Assembly (NCBI GenBank): GCA_017510065.1
Contig: JAFWOB010000104.1
Coordinates: forward strand, 1 to 64,000
Source of the DNA: Parasporobacterium sp.
Lineage (GTDB): Bacteria > Bacillota > Clostridia > Lachnospirales > Lachnospiraceae
DNA: 64,000 nucleotides
Direction of reading: 5' to 3'
Position 1 is the first letter of the stretch, and each line of letters opens with the position of its first letter. Positions 42,680 through 50,690 of this stretch are shown here, in pieces. Made by a program: the position numbers and the translations under genes. The notes under the pieces are model-generated. The model was given only the letters and a program-made list of their open reading frames with translations. It made no database searches and had not been told where the DNA came from.

Positions 42680-43021
42680 CTACTGCCAGTTCTTCCAGAC
42701 TTCCGGCGCATAACCCACAGTGGCCTGCCGGCCGTTCCTGACAATAGGCTGTTTCAGGACCTGCTGGTTTTCAAATACCTTTTCGGCCTTGTCGCTTTCC
42801 GTGATGTATTTGATCAGGGCCAGAAGATCCTTGTCCTTATGATCCTGGTCGATCATTGCCTCCAGACCTCCCACCGCCTGCAGGACAGACTGAAACTCCC
42901 CTTTGCTCAGGCCTTTTTCCTTCAGGTCAACAGACTGGAAACGAATTCCCCGCTCCTTGAAGAACCGTTCGGCTTTTCTCGTATCTGCGCTTTTTTTCGT
43001 CCCGAAGATCTGGATATTCAT
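42680..43021 (-). CDS. ArsC/Spx-family protein lacking the catalytic cysteine
   Basis: 113 residues, thioredoxin-like ArsC family. The usual YGxxxCxxCRKA start reads FGTKKSADTRKAERFFKE here, so the redox Cys is a Ser/Ala pair. Other family parts are present: VDLKEKGLSKGEFQ, QVLKQPIVRNG with the cis-Pro, and YAPEVWKNW. Start at 43021 (MNIQIFGTKK) with GAGAGGACC before it; the longer start at 43060 is rejected. A regulatory or binding role is more likely than arsenate reduction. Confidence 0.85.
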   Translation of the reverse strand: MNIQIFGTKKSADTRKAERFFKERGIRFQSVDLKEKGLSKGEFQSVLQAVGGLEAMIDQDHKDKDLLALIKYITESDKAEKVFENQQVLKQPIVRNGRQATVGYAPEVWKNWQ

Positions 43022-43074
43022 ATACTGGTCCTCTCTTTTTGTTTTTATTATACCACACATCCTGCTCTGTGGTT

Positions 43075-43103
43075 TTGCTTTTGCAGCCTTGGTGTATTAT
43101 AAT
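43075..43103 (+). promoter_or_regulatory. Promoter that almost abuts its gene
   Basis: TTGCTT (43075-43080), 17-bp spacer, TATAAT (43098-43103). Transcription would begin at about 43110, next to the ATG at 43111. Either the mRNA is leaderless or translation starts at the ATG at 43135. Confidence 0.6.
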
Positions 43104-43110
43104 GTCGGCT

Positions 43111-43398
43111 ATGAAACCAAGAACGGAAAAAAGTATGGAACTGTATCACCTGATGCTCTCCCGGGGATATCCGGAAGGCTTCTGCGATGCAGTCACACGC
43201 AATCTGAATACAGACTTTACCGCCAGGAGGATGATCGGGTATTTTACCCATATGAAACATCCTTCCATGGAAGAGGTTGCCGACGAAATGCTTGCCATCC
43301 TCTCCGACCGCGCTGCCATTATGCGGAAAAAGGACATGGAAGCCACACAGATCAAATGGAATCAGATGATGGCGGAAGGATTCGGAGAAGAGGAATGA
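43111..43398 (+). CDS. Conserved-looking helical protein of unknown function
   Basis: 95 residues if started at 43111 (MKPRTEKSMELYHLML). The text YPEGFCDAVTRNLNTDFTARRMIGY and MEEVADEMLAILSDRAAIMRKK predicts all-alpha structure without a membrane helix or metal motif. I recognise this as a type seen in clostridial genomes but have no function for it. Start uncertain: the promoter at 43075-43103 leaves almost no leader before 43111; the ATG at 43135 (MELYHLM) has a weak GGAAAAAAGT. Stop overlaps the next start (ATGA, 43395-43398), so it is coupled to the SDR gene. Confidence 0.7.
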   Translation: MKPRTEKSMELYHLMLSRGYPEGFCDAVTRNLNTDFTARRMIGYFTHMKHPSMEEVADEMLAILSDRAAIMRKKDMEATQIKWNQMMAEGFGEEE

Positions 43399-44186
43399 AA
43401 CACGCGCTTATTACCGGCGTATCCGGAGGTATGGGAAATGCAGCAGCCAGGCAGCTGCTTTCGGAAGGATATACGGTTTACGGTCTTGATCTGAAAGAAC
43501 CGGAACCTACAGAAGGACTGGTGTTTATCAAAACCGATCTGACGGACAAAAATGAAATAGAAAGAGCCTTCGAATTCGTCCGGTCCTTGACAAAAAGCCT
43601 TGATTGTATCATCAATCTTGCCGGGATCTATGATCTTCATTCCCTGGTGGAGATCAGCGAGGAAGCTCTCCTGAAGATCTTTCAGGTGAATCTGTTTGCT
43701 GTCTGCCGGGTCAATAAAACCTTTCTCCCGCTGCTCAGGAGAGGCGGCCGGATCATGATCACCTCCAGCGAACTGGCGACTCTGGATCCACTTCCCTTTA
43801 CCGGCATCTATGCCGTGACCAAGACAGCCCTCGACCGCTACGCTTATTCCCTGCGGATGGAACTGCAGCTGCTGGATCATCAGGTCATCGTCCTGAGACC
43901 CGGAGCTGTTGATACCGGACTGCTGGATGATTCTATGGCAGCCCTTCATGCTTTCTGCGAAAACACCAGGCTGTATCCCGTAAACGCCGGGAAGTTCCAG
44001 CGGATCGTTAAGAGTATCGAGACTCGGAATATCCCGCCGGAAAAGATTGCCTGTATCATATCAAAAGCCCTGTCCGTGAAGCATCCGAAACTGGTCTACA
44101 AAGTAAACCGTAATCCTTTACTTCTGATCATGAATGCGCTTCCGGACAGACTGCAGCTCTTGATCATCAAAAAACTCCTCCGATGA
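43395..44186 (+). CDS. Short-chain dehydrogenase/reductase
   Basis: 263 residues, classical SDR. ALITGVSGGMGNAAARQLL cofactor loop, INLAGIYD, catalytic Ser region MITSSELATL, catalytic GIYAVTKTALDRYA (Tyr-x3-Lys), LRPGAVDTGLL. The C-terminus has NRNPLLLIMNALPDRLQLLIIKKLL, an amphipathic tail like that of SDRs acting on lipid-like substrates. Translationally coupled to the unknown helical protein. Substrate unknown. Confidence 0.88.
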   Translation: MKHALITGVSGGMGNAAARQLLSEGYTVYGLDLKEPEPTEGLVFIKTDLTDKNEIERAFEFVRSLTKSLDCIINLAGIYDLHSLVEISEEALLKIFQVNLFAVCRVNKTFLPLLRRGGRIMITSSELATLDPLPFTGIYAVTKTALDRYAYSLRMELQLLDHQVIVLRPGAVDTGLLDDSMAALHAFCENTRLYPVNAGKFQRIVKSIETRNIPPEKIACIISKALSVKHPKLVYKVNRNPLLLIMNALPDRLQLLIIKKLLR

Positions 44187-44203
44187 TCCGAAGGAGTTTT
44201 TTC
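44171..44203. terminator. Bidirectional terminator between SDR and flavin reductase genes
   Basis: AAAACTCCT (44171-44179) pairs with AGGAGTTTT (44192-44200), with A and T runs outside. It overlaps the SDR stop and serves both convergent genes. Confidence 0.85.
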
Positions 44204-44221
44204 AACTGCGTTTACATCCCG

Positions 44222-44755
44222 TTACCGAATGATGTAGGAACTGACGATCTCGCCGATATACATGGTATGGGCGTCTTTATTTGCCATCGGGTTGGTCCAG
44301 TCCACATCCTGCGGATACATTTTTTCCCGGATCTCCAGAGGCAGTCTGTCCAGTTCCTGCTGTTGTGAATACAGGACCTTGCATTCCAGTGTCAGCGGAT
44401 ATTCTCTTACTCCGGGGGTTTGGGTCACTTCCGGCTCTTCCAATGTAAGTCCTGCTTCTGTGAGCTTATCGATCTCCCGTCCGGAACGCAGGCCGCAGAT
44501 CTTCGAGATCTTGGGATCCGCACCATCCAACGGCACACTGATCGTAAATTCCCCAGTCTTATCCAACTGTGCTTTCGTATAGCGGTGTTCCCGCACATAT
44601 ACGGTGAAAACCGGCAGTCCCCAGCAGGTTCCCATGCCGCCCCATGCGATCACCATGGCATTGAATTTGTCACCCATTGTATTCAGAAGGATCCCTTTCG
44701 GCAATGCTTCCGTGATCTTCTGTGCCCACCCGGTCAGTTCGATCTTTTCCTTCAT
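44222..44755 (-). CDS. Flavin reductase-like (flavoredoxin) protein
   Basis: 177 residues, FMN-binding split barrel of the flavin_reductase family. Seen: PKGILLNTMGDKFNAMVIAW, VREHRYTKAQLDKTGEFTIS, LECKVLYSQQQ and the final MYIGEIVSSYI. The start MKEKIELTG at 44755 has AGAAAGGAAGGCATCAG before it. Probably an electron carrier or reductase of FMN or a small substrate. Confidence 0.85.
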   Translation of the reverse strand: MKEKIELTGWAQKITEALPKGILLNTMGDKFNAMVIAWGGMGTCWGLPVFTVYVREHRYTKAQLDKTGEFTISVPLDGADPKISKICGLRSGREIDKLTEAGLTLEEPEVTQTPGVREYPLTLECKVLYSQQQELDRLPLEIREKMYPQDVDWTNPMANKDAHTMYIGEIVSSYIIR

Positions 44756-44885
44756 CTGATGCCTTCCTTTCTGTCTGTTGCTTTGTTCCTGTTCAGATAG
44801 TAATATCATAGCATCTCAGACCATTTTACGCATCCTGTTTTATCATTCACGCCTATATAAATGTGCAGCCAAAGGAGGAAAACAC

Positions 44886-45263
44886 ATGAACCTGGAACAG
44901 ACCCTGGAATATATCTCTGAAGCGGACGACAACACCCTGTTTCTTCTATGGACTAACGCCGATCCTGTCACGGCACAGCTGATGGTGTTCATGTATGCGG
45001 AAAACAGCATGAAATATCACACCTGGGAAAACCTTACGATCATTATCTGGGGTGCCACCGCGAAACTGGCCGCCGAAGACCCTGAGATCAGGTCAAAGAT
45101 CCGGATGCTTCAGGAGATGGGCGTTCATTTTACCGCCTGCATCACCTGTGCGGAAGAACTGGGCGTCAAAGATTCCCTGGAAGAGATTGGGATCGATCTG
45201 GTCAAATGGCTGCATCCTCTTACTGCCATTTTAAAAGGCGGGAAAAAACTCCTCACAGTCTGA
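44886..45263 (+). CDS. DsrE/DsrF-like small protein
   Basis: 125 residues, DsrE-like fold pattern: alternating hydrophobic strands (NTLFLLWTNAD, LTIIIWGATAKLAAEDP, GVHFTACITCAEELGV). Two cysteines in the CITC motif mark a possible sulfur-transfer site. The start at 44886 has AAAGGAGGAAAACAC. No neighbour suggests a pathway. Single-gene unit ending in a long-loop hairpin. Confidence 0.75.
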   Translation: MNLEQTLEYISEADDNTLFLLWTNADPVTAQLMVFMYAENSMKYHTWENLTIIIWGATAKLAAEDPEIRSKIRMLQEMGVHFTACITCAEELGVKDSLEEIGIDLVKWLHPLTAILKGGKKLLTV

Positions 45264-45273
45264 TCCCGCCTTT
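45234..45273. terminator. Inverted repeat at the end of the DsrE-like gene
   Basis: AAAGGCGGGA (45234-45243) and TCCCGCCTTT (45264-45273), 20-nt loop. Likely a terminator shared with the convergent NSS transporter gene, though the loop is long. Confidence 0.55.
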
Positions 45274-45294
45274 ACACTGCTTTTTATCGGTCTG

Positions 45295-46635
45295 TTATTT
45301 CCATTTAAATGTGATCAGGCCATAGATATACAGGCCGAATACACAGACCGGAACGAAGTATTTGAAGACCGGTTTCATCCAGTTCTTTACCTTCATGCCT
45401 TTACCGGTATTGGCCTCTGCCACAAAGGCGTCCCAGCCCCATCCTTTCTTATAACAGCAGAAGATGGAGAACAGGAACGCTCCGATGGGAAGCAGGTTGG
45501 TGCTGACGATGAAATCCCAGAAATCCAGCCAAGCGGAACCTTCCGCAAAAGGCTGGAAATGGAACGCGCTGTATCCCAGAGCTGTGGTCAGGGAAAGTGC
45601 CGTGATCCCGATCCCGCAGATCAGGCAGCCCTTCGGACGGCTCCATCCGGTCAGTTCCCTGATGCATGCCAGGATATTCTCGAAAACCGCCAGTTCGGTA
45701 GAAAAAGCGGCAAATACCATGAACAGGAAGAACAGCGTTCCCCAGACTCTGCCGCCTGCCATATTGTTGAAGACCGTCGCCATTGTATCGAACAGAAGGG
45801 ACGGGCCTGCATTTACTTCGATATTGTAGGTAAAGCATGCCGGGAAAATGATCAGGCCGGCCATGATCGCAACCACCGTATCCAGGATGATCACGTTGAC
45901 GGATTCCCCGAGAAGAGCACGTTCCTTACCGATGTAGCTGCCGAAGATCGCCATGGATCCGATACCGATGCTGAGGGTAAAGAATGCCTGGTTCATGGCA
46001 CCTACGATCACGGAACCGTTGATCTTCGTAAAGTCCGGAACCAGATAAAAAGCAAGGCCTTCTTTGGAGCCCGGAAGCGTGATGCTGTGAACTGCCAGCA
46101 CGATCATCAGGACCAGAAGAGCCAGCATCAGGTATTTCGTGACCCTTTCAAGGCCTCCCTGCAGATTGAAGCATAAGATCCCGAATCCGACCGCGACTGC
46201 GATCACCAGGAAGATCACATTGACCCAAGGCGCTGTGATCATGGAAACAAATCCCAGTCCTCCGGACTGCCCGGTAAGGAATTTGATAAAATAATAGATC
46301 ATCCAGCCAGTGACGACAGTATAGAAGGACATCAGGGCGATATTGCCTGCCAGGGCAAAATAGCCGTGGATATGCCATTTCTGGCCTTTCTTTTCCAGTT
46401 TCTGATACATTTTGACGGGACTTGCCTGGGAAGCCCTTCCCATAGCGAACTCCATGGTCATGGAAGGAAGTCCCAGAAGAAGCAGGCACAGTACATAGAC
46501 CAGCACAAATCCACCGCCGCCGAACTGTCCCGTCATCCACGGGAATTTCCAGACATTTCCGCATCCGATCGCACAGCCCGCACTGAGCATGATAAATCCC
46601 AGCCGGCTGCCGAGCCGTTCTCTGTTGTTGTTCAT
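45295..46635 (-). CDS. Sodium-dependent transporter, NSS (SNF) family
   Basis: LeuT-fold symporter, 446 residues, 11-12 helices. Family signature at the N-terminus: RLGFIMLSAGCAIGCGNVWK (helix 1 with the unwound substrate/sodium site), TMEFAMGRAS, MNQAFFTLSIGIGSMAIFGS and FFLFMVFAAFSTELAVFE. It probably takes up an amino acid with sodium. No partner gene adjacent. Start has AAAGGGAGAATTGTAAA. Confidence 0.92.
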   Translation of the reverse strand: MNNNRERLGSRLGFIMLSAGCAIGCGNVWKFPWMTGQFGGGGFVLVYVLCLLLLGLPSMTMEFAMGRASQASPVKMYQKLEKKGQKWHIHGYFALAGNIALMSFYTVVTGWMIYYFIKFLTGQSGGLGFVSMITAPWVNVIFLVIAVAVGFGILCFNLQGGLERVTKYLMLALLVLMIVLAVHSITLPGSKEGLAFYLVPDFTKINGSVIVGAMNQAFFTLSIGIGSMAIFGSYIGKERALLGESVNVIILDTVVAIMAGLIIFPACFTYNIEVNAGPSLLFDTMATVFNNMAGGRVWGTLFFLFMVFAAFSTELAVFENILACIRELTGWSRPKGCLICGIGITALSLTTALGYSAFHFQPFAEGSAWLDFWDFIVSTNLLPIGAFLFSIFCCYKKGWGWDAFVAEANTGKGMKVKNWMKPVFKYFVPVCVFGLYIYGLITFKWK

Positions 46636-46723
46636 TTTACAATTCTCCCTTTCCGGCTGAATAAGCCATGATATCTCCGAGATTATAGCAGAATTCTCTC
46701 AGAAAACAATTACCGGAAAAGGG

Positions 46724-46759
46724 CAAAAAAAGACAGGCACATGATCGTGTACCTGTCCT
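46724..46759 (-). terminator. Terminator of the rhodanese gene
   Basis: On the minus strand GACAGGTACACGATCATGTG then CCTGTC folds as a near-perfect hairpin (46757-46732) followed by seven T. Confidence 0.85.
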
Positions 46760-46766
46760 TTACGTT

Positions 46767-47087
46767 TTATTTCTCCAGTTCCCCTTTGAAGGCTGTTATC
46801 CCGCCGATATTCCGGACATTCTGATAACCCATTTTCTTCAGGGCTGTCACTGCGATATCGCTTCGTCTGCCGGAATAACAGTAAGCAAAGATCGGGGTTT
46901 CCGCATCCGGAAACATCTCTTTCGCTCTCGAGATCTCATCCCTTGGGATGTTGACCGCTCCCGGAATATGCCCTGCCTGGTATTCTTCCTTGTCCCGGAC
47001 GTCCAGAAGGACCGCTCCTTCCAAAGAAGAGTATTCCTCCACCCCTTTATTGATATCAGGCAGCTTTAAAAAGCCAAACAGGCTCAT
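46767..47087 (-). CDS. Rhodanese-like domain protein
   Basis: 106 residues, a single rhodanese domain. LLDVRDKEEYQAGHIPGAVN and the active-site Cys in AYCYSGRRSD, followed by KKMGYQNVRNIGGI. Should handle persulfide sulfur. Start 47087 with AAAGGGGTGATCTTCA. Mono-cistronic with its own terminator. Confidence 0.93.
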   Translation of the reverse strand: MSLFGFLKLPDINKGVEEYSSLEGAVLLDVRDKEEYQAGHIPGAVNIPRDEISRAKEMFPDAETPIFAYCYSGRRSDIAVTALKKMGYQNVRNIGGITAFKGELEK

Positions 47088-47208
47088 TGAAGATCACCCC
47101 TTTCCAGTTCCCGGCATCTGCCGCTCCCGAACACACTCTTCCTGCTGCTTTATATCCCGGATATATCATAGCACATTTCCCGGTATCATCAAGGACGAGC
47201 TGTTCTTC

Positions 47209-47811
47209 TTAATGTCCCGTCCCGGAGGAATAGAAGGCAATCCTTTGTTTTACGGTCTCATAATCGTCCTTTCCGGCGTAAACCTCAAAGGTTTTGTCCG
47301 GATCCCGGAGCCGGATCATATCATAGCGGGGCAGGTATTTCACAGACGACATTCTGCTGAAATCAAAAACCCGGTAGCTGCCGCTTTCCAGCTGGGTTCC
47401 GACGCGGGCAGCATTGATGGCATTCGGGCCGGTCCCGAAGATGCCGGCAACGCTGTTGATCCTTCCCATCGTCTGGTCCTGTTTTCTTTGTTTCTCAGTT
47501 AATACCCTCCGGATCTGCGAAGGCGTCATCTCGTATCGCAGAAGGTTATTTCCCTTCTTTGCTTTCGCCACCAACAAATAGATCAGGCAGATCAGCCCCA
47601 GGATCAAAACGATCCCTCCGAGTCCGCAGATCAGAAACAGCGTAAAACCCTTTTCCATGAATTCGCTGTTCCCGGAAAGCAGGATCAGCAGAACCAGAAA
47701 GATCCCTGCGAGAATGATCCCGAAGACCCTCAATAACAGATACAGCATATGCCTGTTTTGAAACAAGTCGTATTCATATTCCCATTGAAGCAGTTCTTCT
47801 GTTTCTTTCAT
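47209..47811 (-). CDS. Membrane protein of unknown function
   Basis: 200 residues. Two N-terminal membrane helices (VFGIILAGIFLVLLILL and LFLICGLGGIVLILGLICLIY at about residues 28-85) followed by a ~115-residue soluble part beginning KAKKGNNLLRYEMTPSQIRR, with GRINSVAGIFGTGPNAINAA and YRVFDFSRMSSVKYLPRYD. The C-terminal part may be a PH-like domain, but that is a guess. Start has AGGAGGTGTCCGGCAA. Confidence 0.7.
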   Translation of the reverse strand: MKETEELLQWEYEYDLFQNRHMLYLLLRVFGIILAGIFLVLLILLSGNSEFMEKGFTLFLICGLGGIVLILGLICLIYLLVAKAKKGNNLLRYEMTPSQIRRVLTEKQRKQDQTMGRINSVAGIFGTGPNAINAARVGTQLESGSYRVFDFSRMSSVKYLPRYDMIRLRDPDKTFEVYAGKDDYETVKQRIAFYSSGTGH

Positions 47812-47885
47812 TTGCCGGACACCTCCTTTTCAATTTGTATTTTATCACTGTGACCGTGTTTTATCATTAATAAAATCGGAACAGC

Positions 47886-47917
47886 AAAAGGCTTCCCGCC
47901 GTATACGGCAGGAAGCC
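47886..47917 (-). terminator. Terminator of the C-glycoside operon
   Basis: GGCTTCCtGCCGT and ACGGCgGGAAGCC on the minus strand form a hairpin (47917-47890) followed by TTTT, ~30 bp after the binding-protein stop. Confidence 0.85.
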
Positions 47918-47945
47918 AAATATCAGTTTTGTAATATTCTATTCA

Positions 47946-49082
47946 TCAGTCAAGGCTGATTCCCGCTGCCTCCGCGAGGGATGCGTCGATGGTTCCGTCA
48001 GCAACCTTGGCAGCTGCACGTTCTTCCAGATTGTAGCTGTGCACGGCATTGACAAAATCATCATAAGTTCCGTTTACCAGAGCCTCTGTTTCTTCCTGGG
48101 AATAAGGAGTATTATCAAGGAAAATGGCTTTGTACAGATCAAACTGCTCCGGCTTCACTTCGAACGGCATGATATCATCGATCAGCGGAACATTACCGTC
48201 AGCATCCAGGATCTGGTTGCCGTGAAGATAGGCTTCCATCAGAATGGCTGAAAAATACCCTGCGATCCAGAAGTCACCGTTGATCATCTCGATCTTGCCC
48301 TGCACTTCATAATCCAAAGCCTGGGAATCAAGTCCTGATGTCAGGATCGGAAGATCATCCAACTGCGCATTGTTCAGGGCATTCACACCTGCTACGCCCC
48401 AGTCAGAACCTGTTCCATAGATGAAATCCGGGTCATTGATGATCAGGGAGTTTTCAATCTTCTGTGCGCCGTCCTCTGTTGTTTCGCAGTAAAGGGTATC
48501 GATGACTTCACCGCCGCCTGCTTCGTAAACTTCAACAAACTTTTCAAGACGCGGGGTATCGGAAGGATCTCCGATAGTGGATGTGGCGATCAGGGTCGTC
48601 ATGTATCCCTGCTCCAGGGCATATTCCGCGATCTTCTCTCCATAAACTGCATTGGCCGGGGCGACGCCGCCGATATAGTACGGGTTTTCCTGAAGGGATG
48701 CCAGGATCTCCGGATCCTGAGGCACCTTATCGTTCAGGACAAACGGGACCTGATACCTTGCACAGATATCTCCTACTGTGGTATATAAAGCTTCTACCGG
48801 GAGCCAGATGATGATGCCGTCGCATCCTGCATTACACATGTTTTCCACATCCGCGATGATCTGCTCGATCTGGTAGTTATCGCTGACGCCGTTTGCAGTA
48901 TCTCCCATATAAGCGATCGCTGCTTCCGAGTTGTTGGCCAGAGCCAGAAGTGCGTAAGATGCCGGTCCGAAATAATTATACCCGACGGTAAAACTCTCCT
49001 TTTCTTCCCCTGCCAAAGCAGTTCCGGCAAAAATGCCAAGGCACATCACCGCTGTTAAAACCAATGTTGTAAGTTTCTTCAT
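47946..49082 (-). CDS. Sugar-binding protein linked to C-glycoside genes
   Basis: Type I periplasmic-binding protein, 378 residues. Signal peptide ends near GTALAGEEK with no lipobox Cys. Body: DNYQIEQIIADVENMCNAGC, DGIIIWLPVEALY, PFVLNDKVPQDPEILA, FIYGTGSDWGVAGVNALNN, TSGLDSQALDYEVQGKIEMI. Third gene of the operon behind the deglycosidase subunits, 60 bp after the alpha subunit. No permease or ATPase accompanies it here, so it either uses transporter parts encoded elsewhere or acts as a sensor. Ligand probably a sugar conjugate, by context. Confidence 0.82.
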   Translation of the reverse strand: MKKLTTLVLTAVMCLGIFAGTALAGEEKESFTVGYNYFGPASYALLALANNSEAAIAYMGDTANGVSDNYQIEQIIADVENMCNAGCDGIIIWLPVEALYTTVGDICARYQVPFVLNDKVPQDPEILASLQENPYYIGGVAPANAVYGEKIAEYALEQGYMTTLIATSTIGDPSDTPRLEKFVEVYEAGGGEVIDTLYCETTEDGAQKIENSLIINDPDFIYGTGSDWGVAGVNALNNAQLDDLPILTSGLDSQALDYEVQGKIEMINGDFWIAGYFSAILMEAYLHGNQILDADGNVPLIDDIMPFEVKPEQFDLYKAIFLDNTPYSQEETEALVNGTYDDFVNAVHSYNLEERAAAKVADGTIDASLAEAAGISLD

Positions 49083-49142
49083 TTTGAAATCCTCCTTCTG
49101 TATTGAATGTTTTTATTTGCACAGTGTTGACTGTTTTGCTCT

Positions 49143-50117
49143 TTATCCGAGATACTTTTTCATCATCAGCAGATGCCGCTTCAGCATCTCGACGGAATGA
49201 CCGGAATTATATTCTTCGTATTCCGAGACGATATAGCCGTCATAATCAGAATTTCTTACTACCTCAAGGATCTGATCATAAGGAATAGCTGACTCCTCCA
49301 GGTTTTCATACACATAATGATATTTTCCGTGCATATGGATGCAGTAAGGGATGATCTTCTTCAGTCCCTCCAGCTCTTTGCTGATGTCTTTTTTGAACTG
49401 AAGGAACGCATACATATCCTGCTGTGTGCTGAGTTCCACCTCGGTTGCCCCTGCTTCGATCAGCTTCTTTTTTGCTTCCTCCAGCGGTATGTTGTCATAT
49501 TTCATGTCTCTTGCCATTTCCAGCAGTTCTACTTTAGCGCCGGCTTTCAGTGCATTGTCCCAGCCCATTTTGTTGGGTTTGGTGGCAAAGCATCCGAAAT
49601 CCGGAACAAGACCCAGGTATTTGGAACCAGACTTGTCGATTGCTTCCAGGAAGGACTCTGTCATCGGAGTGATCGGGGTATCCGGATTGTGGATCTCGAT
49701 ACCGACCTTAACTCCATAAGCCTCTGCGTACGGGGCAAGTTTCGCAAAATTGTCCGGTCCGATCAGATACTGTTCCCGCACGCATTTGCAGCCCATTTTA
49801 TAAGCGTTTTTGATATCATTGACCGCCATGGCGATCATTTCTTCGTCAGAGAGATTCCGGTCTCCCCGAAGGCCCCGGTCCATATTGGCACCATAGCAGA
49901 CAGGCTCCATGGCATAAGCATTGCAGATGGCCTTGAACTCTCCCAGGAACTTTTCATCCACATAGGGATAAGATGGGATCATCTGGGTGGCAACGATCTC
50001 AAATCCTTCCGCTCCGAGATTTTTAGCTGTCCGAATGCAGTCTTCCAGGGTCATGATGCCTTTGCAGTATTCTGTTGTAAAAGAATATAAGGTTACTCCT
50101 AATTTCACGTTGCTCAT
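49143..50117 (-). CDS. C-glycoside deglycosidase alpha-type TIM-barrel (sugar phosphate isomerase family)
   Basis: 324 residues of the xylose-isomerase-like TIM-barrel superfamily. Metal-ligand positions can be read: Glu in VGIEIHNPD, Asp in GLVPDFGCF, His in CIHMHGKYHYV, Glu in IVSEYEEYNSGHS near the end. Alone this would only be called a sugar epimerase, but the adjoining 152-residue protein matches the beta subunit of C-glycoside deglycosidases, whose alpha partner is this fold and size. It should break the C-C bond of a 3-oxo-C-glucoside by a metal-assisted beta-elimination. A separate 3-dehydrogenase (DgpA type) would be needed; none is in the operon. Confidence 0.8.
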   Translation of the reverse strand: MSNVKLGVTLYSFTTEYCKGIMTLEDCIRTAKNLGAEGFEIVATQMIPSYPYVDEKFLGEFKAICNAYAMEPVCYGANMDRGLRGDRNLSDEEMIAMAVNDIKNAYKMGCKCVREQYLIGPDNFAKLAPYAEAYGVKVGIEIHNPDTPITPMTESFLEAIDKSGSKYLGLVPDFGCFATKPNKMGWDNALKAGAKVELLEMARDMKYDNIPLEEAKKKLIEAGATEVELSTQQDMYAFLQFKKDISKELEGLKKIIPYCIHMHGKYHYVYENLEESAIPYDQILEVVRNSDYDGYIVSEYEEYNSGHSVEMLKRHLLMMKKYLG

Positions 50118-50127
50118 GATCCACCTC

Positions 50128-50586
50128 CTAGATCAGTTCCTTTAAAACCAGTGTCTTCTCACCACTGCTGTTGATTGGCATGTACTGCTCCGGCCCGATC
50201 GCCATATAGGGGCTGCGGAAATACATTACAAAATTGATGTTATGCTCTCCTTCCTCCAGGCCGCCGGGCAAAAAGACTTTGATCGTTGCCGGCTCTATAA
50301 TCGGCCAGAATACATTTACCAGATCCGGAAGCTGTGCCAGGCCATACTCTTTTCCCTTCAGGCAGAATGTAATGTCCTGTGCCGGCATTTCCTGTCCGTC
50401 AATCAGCACTTTCAGAATATCGATGGTGGAAAGAAAGTGTCCCCGGTAATAGCTGAGTCTTACATCAAACTGACATCCCACTTTTCTTCCGTCTGCACAA
50501 ATGCTCTTAAGCGAATCATCACAAACCACATCCACAAAATTCAATCGCAGTGCAATGGGACTTTCCATTTTATCTTTTAATTTCAT
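50128..50586 (-). CDS. C-glycoside deglycosidase beta-type subunit (DUF6379-like)
   Basis: 152 residues, all-beta. Diagnostic stretches: GCQFDVRLSYYRGHFLSTID, LIDGQEMPAQDITFCLKGKEY, FWPIIEPATIKVFLPGGLEEG, FVMYFRSPYM. These resemble the DgpB/CarB class of small subunits that form a complex with the TIM-barrel partner. First gene after the palindromic promoter and 10 bp before the alpha gene, which fits equal expression. The start at 50586 has GGGGAGGTAATCGGAA. I am fairly sure of the family, less of the exact substrate (puerarin-like, carminic-like or other C-glycosides). Confidence 0.75.
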   Translation of the reverse strand: MKLKDKMESPIALRLNFVDVVCDDSLKSICADGRKVGCQFDVRLSYYRGHFLSTIDILKVLIDGQEMPAQDITFCLKGKEYGLAQLPDLVNVFWPIIEPATIKVFLPGGLEEGEHNINFVMYFRSPYMAIGPEQYMPINSSGEKTLVLKELI

Positions 50587-50615
50587 TTCCGATTACCTCC
50601 CCTTGTTTTGATCTG

Positions 50616-50658
50616 ATATTACACAATAAAAAAACACCCCATTACGACATATGTCGTA
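50616..50658 (-). promoter_or_regulatory. Promoter of the C-glycoside operon with Crp/Fnr-type palindrome
   Basis: A perfect 16-bp palindrome, TACGACATATGTCGTA (50643-50658), lies upstream of a -10-like TAATAT (minus strand, 50621-50616). If +1 is at 50609, the palindrome centre (50650.5) is at -41.5, the place of an activator overlapping the -35 (class II Crp/Fnr). No -35 box is visible, as expected. The regulator gene is immediately upstream on the same strand. Confidence 0.65.
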
Positions 50659-50690
50659 TTGAGATGCTTTTTTTTGAATATTTCTGTAAT

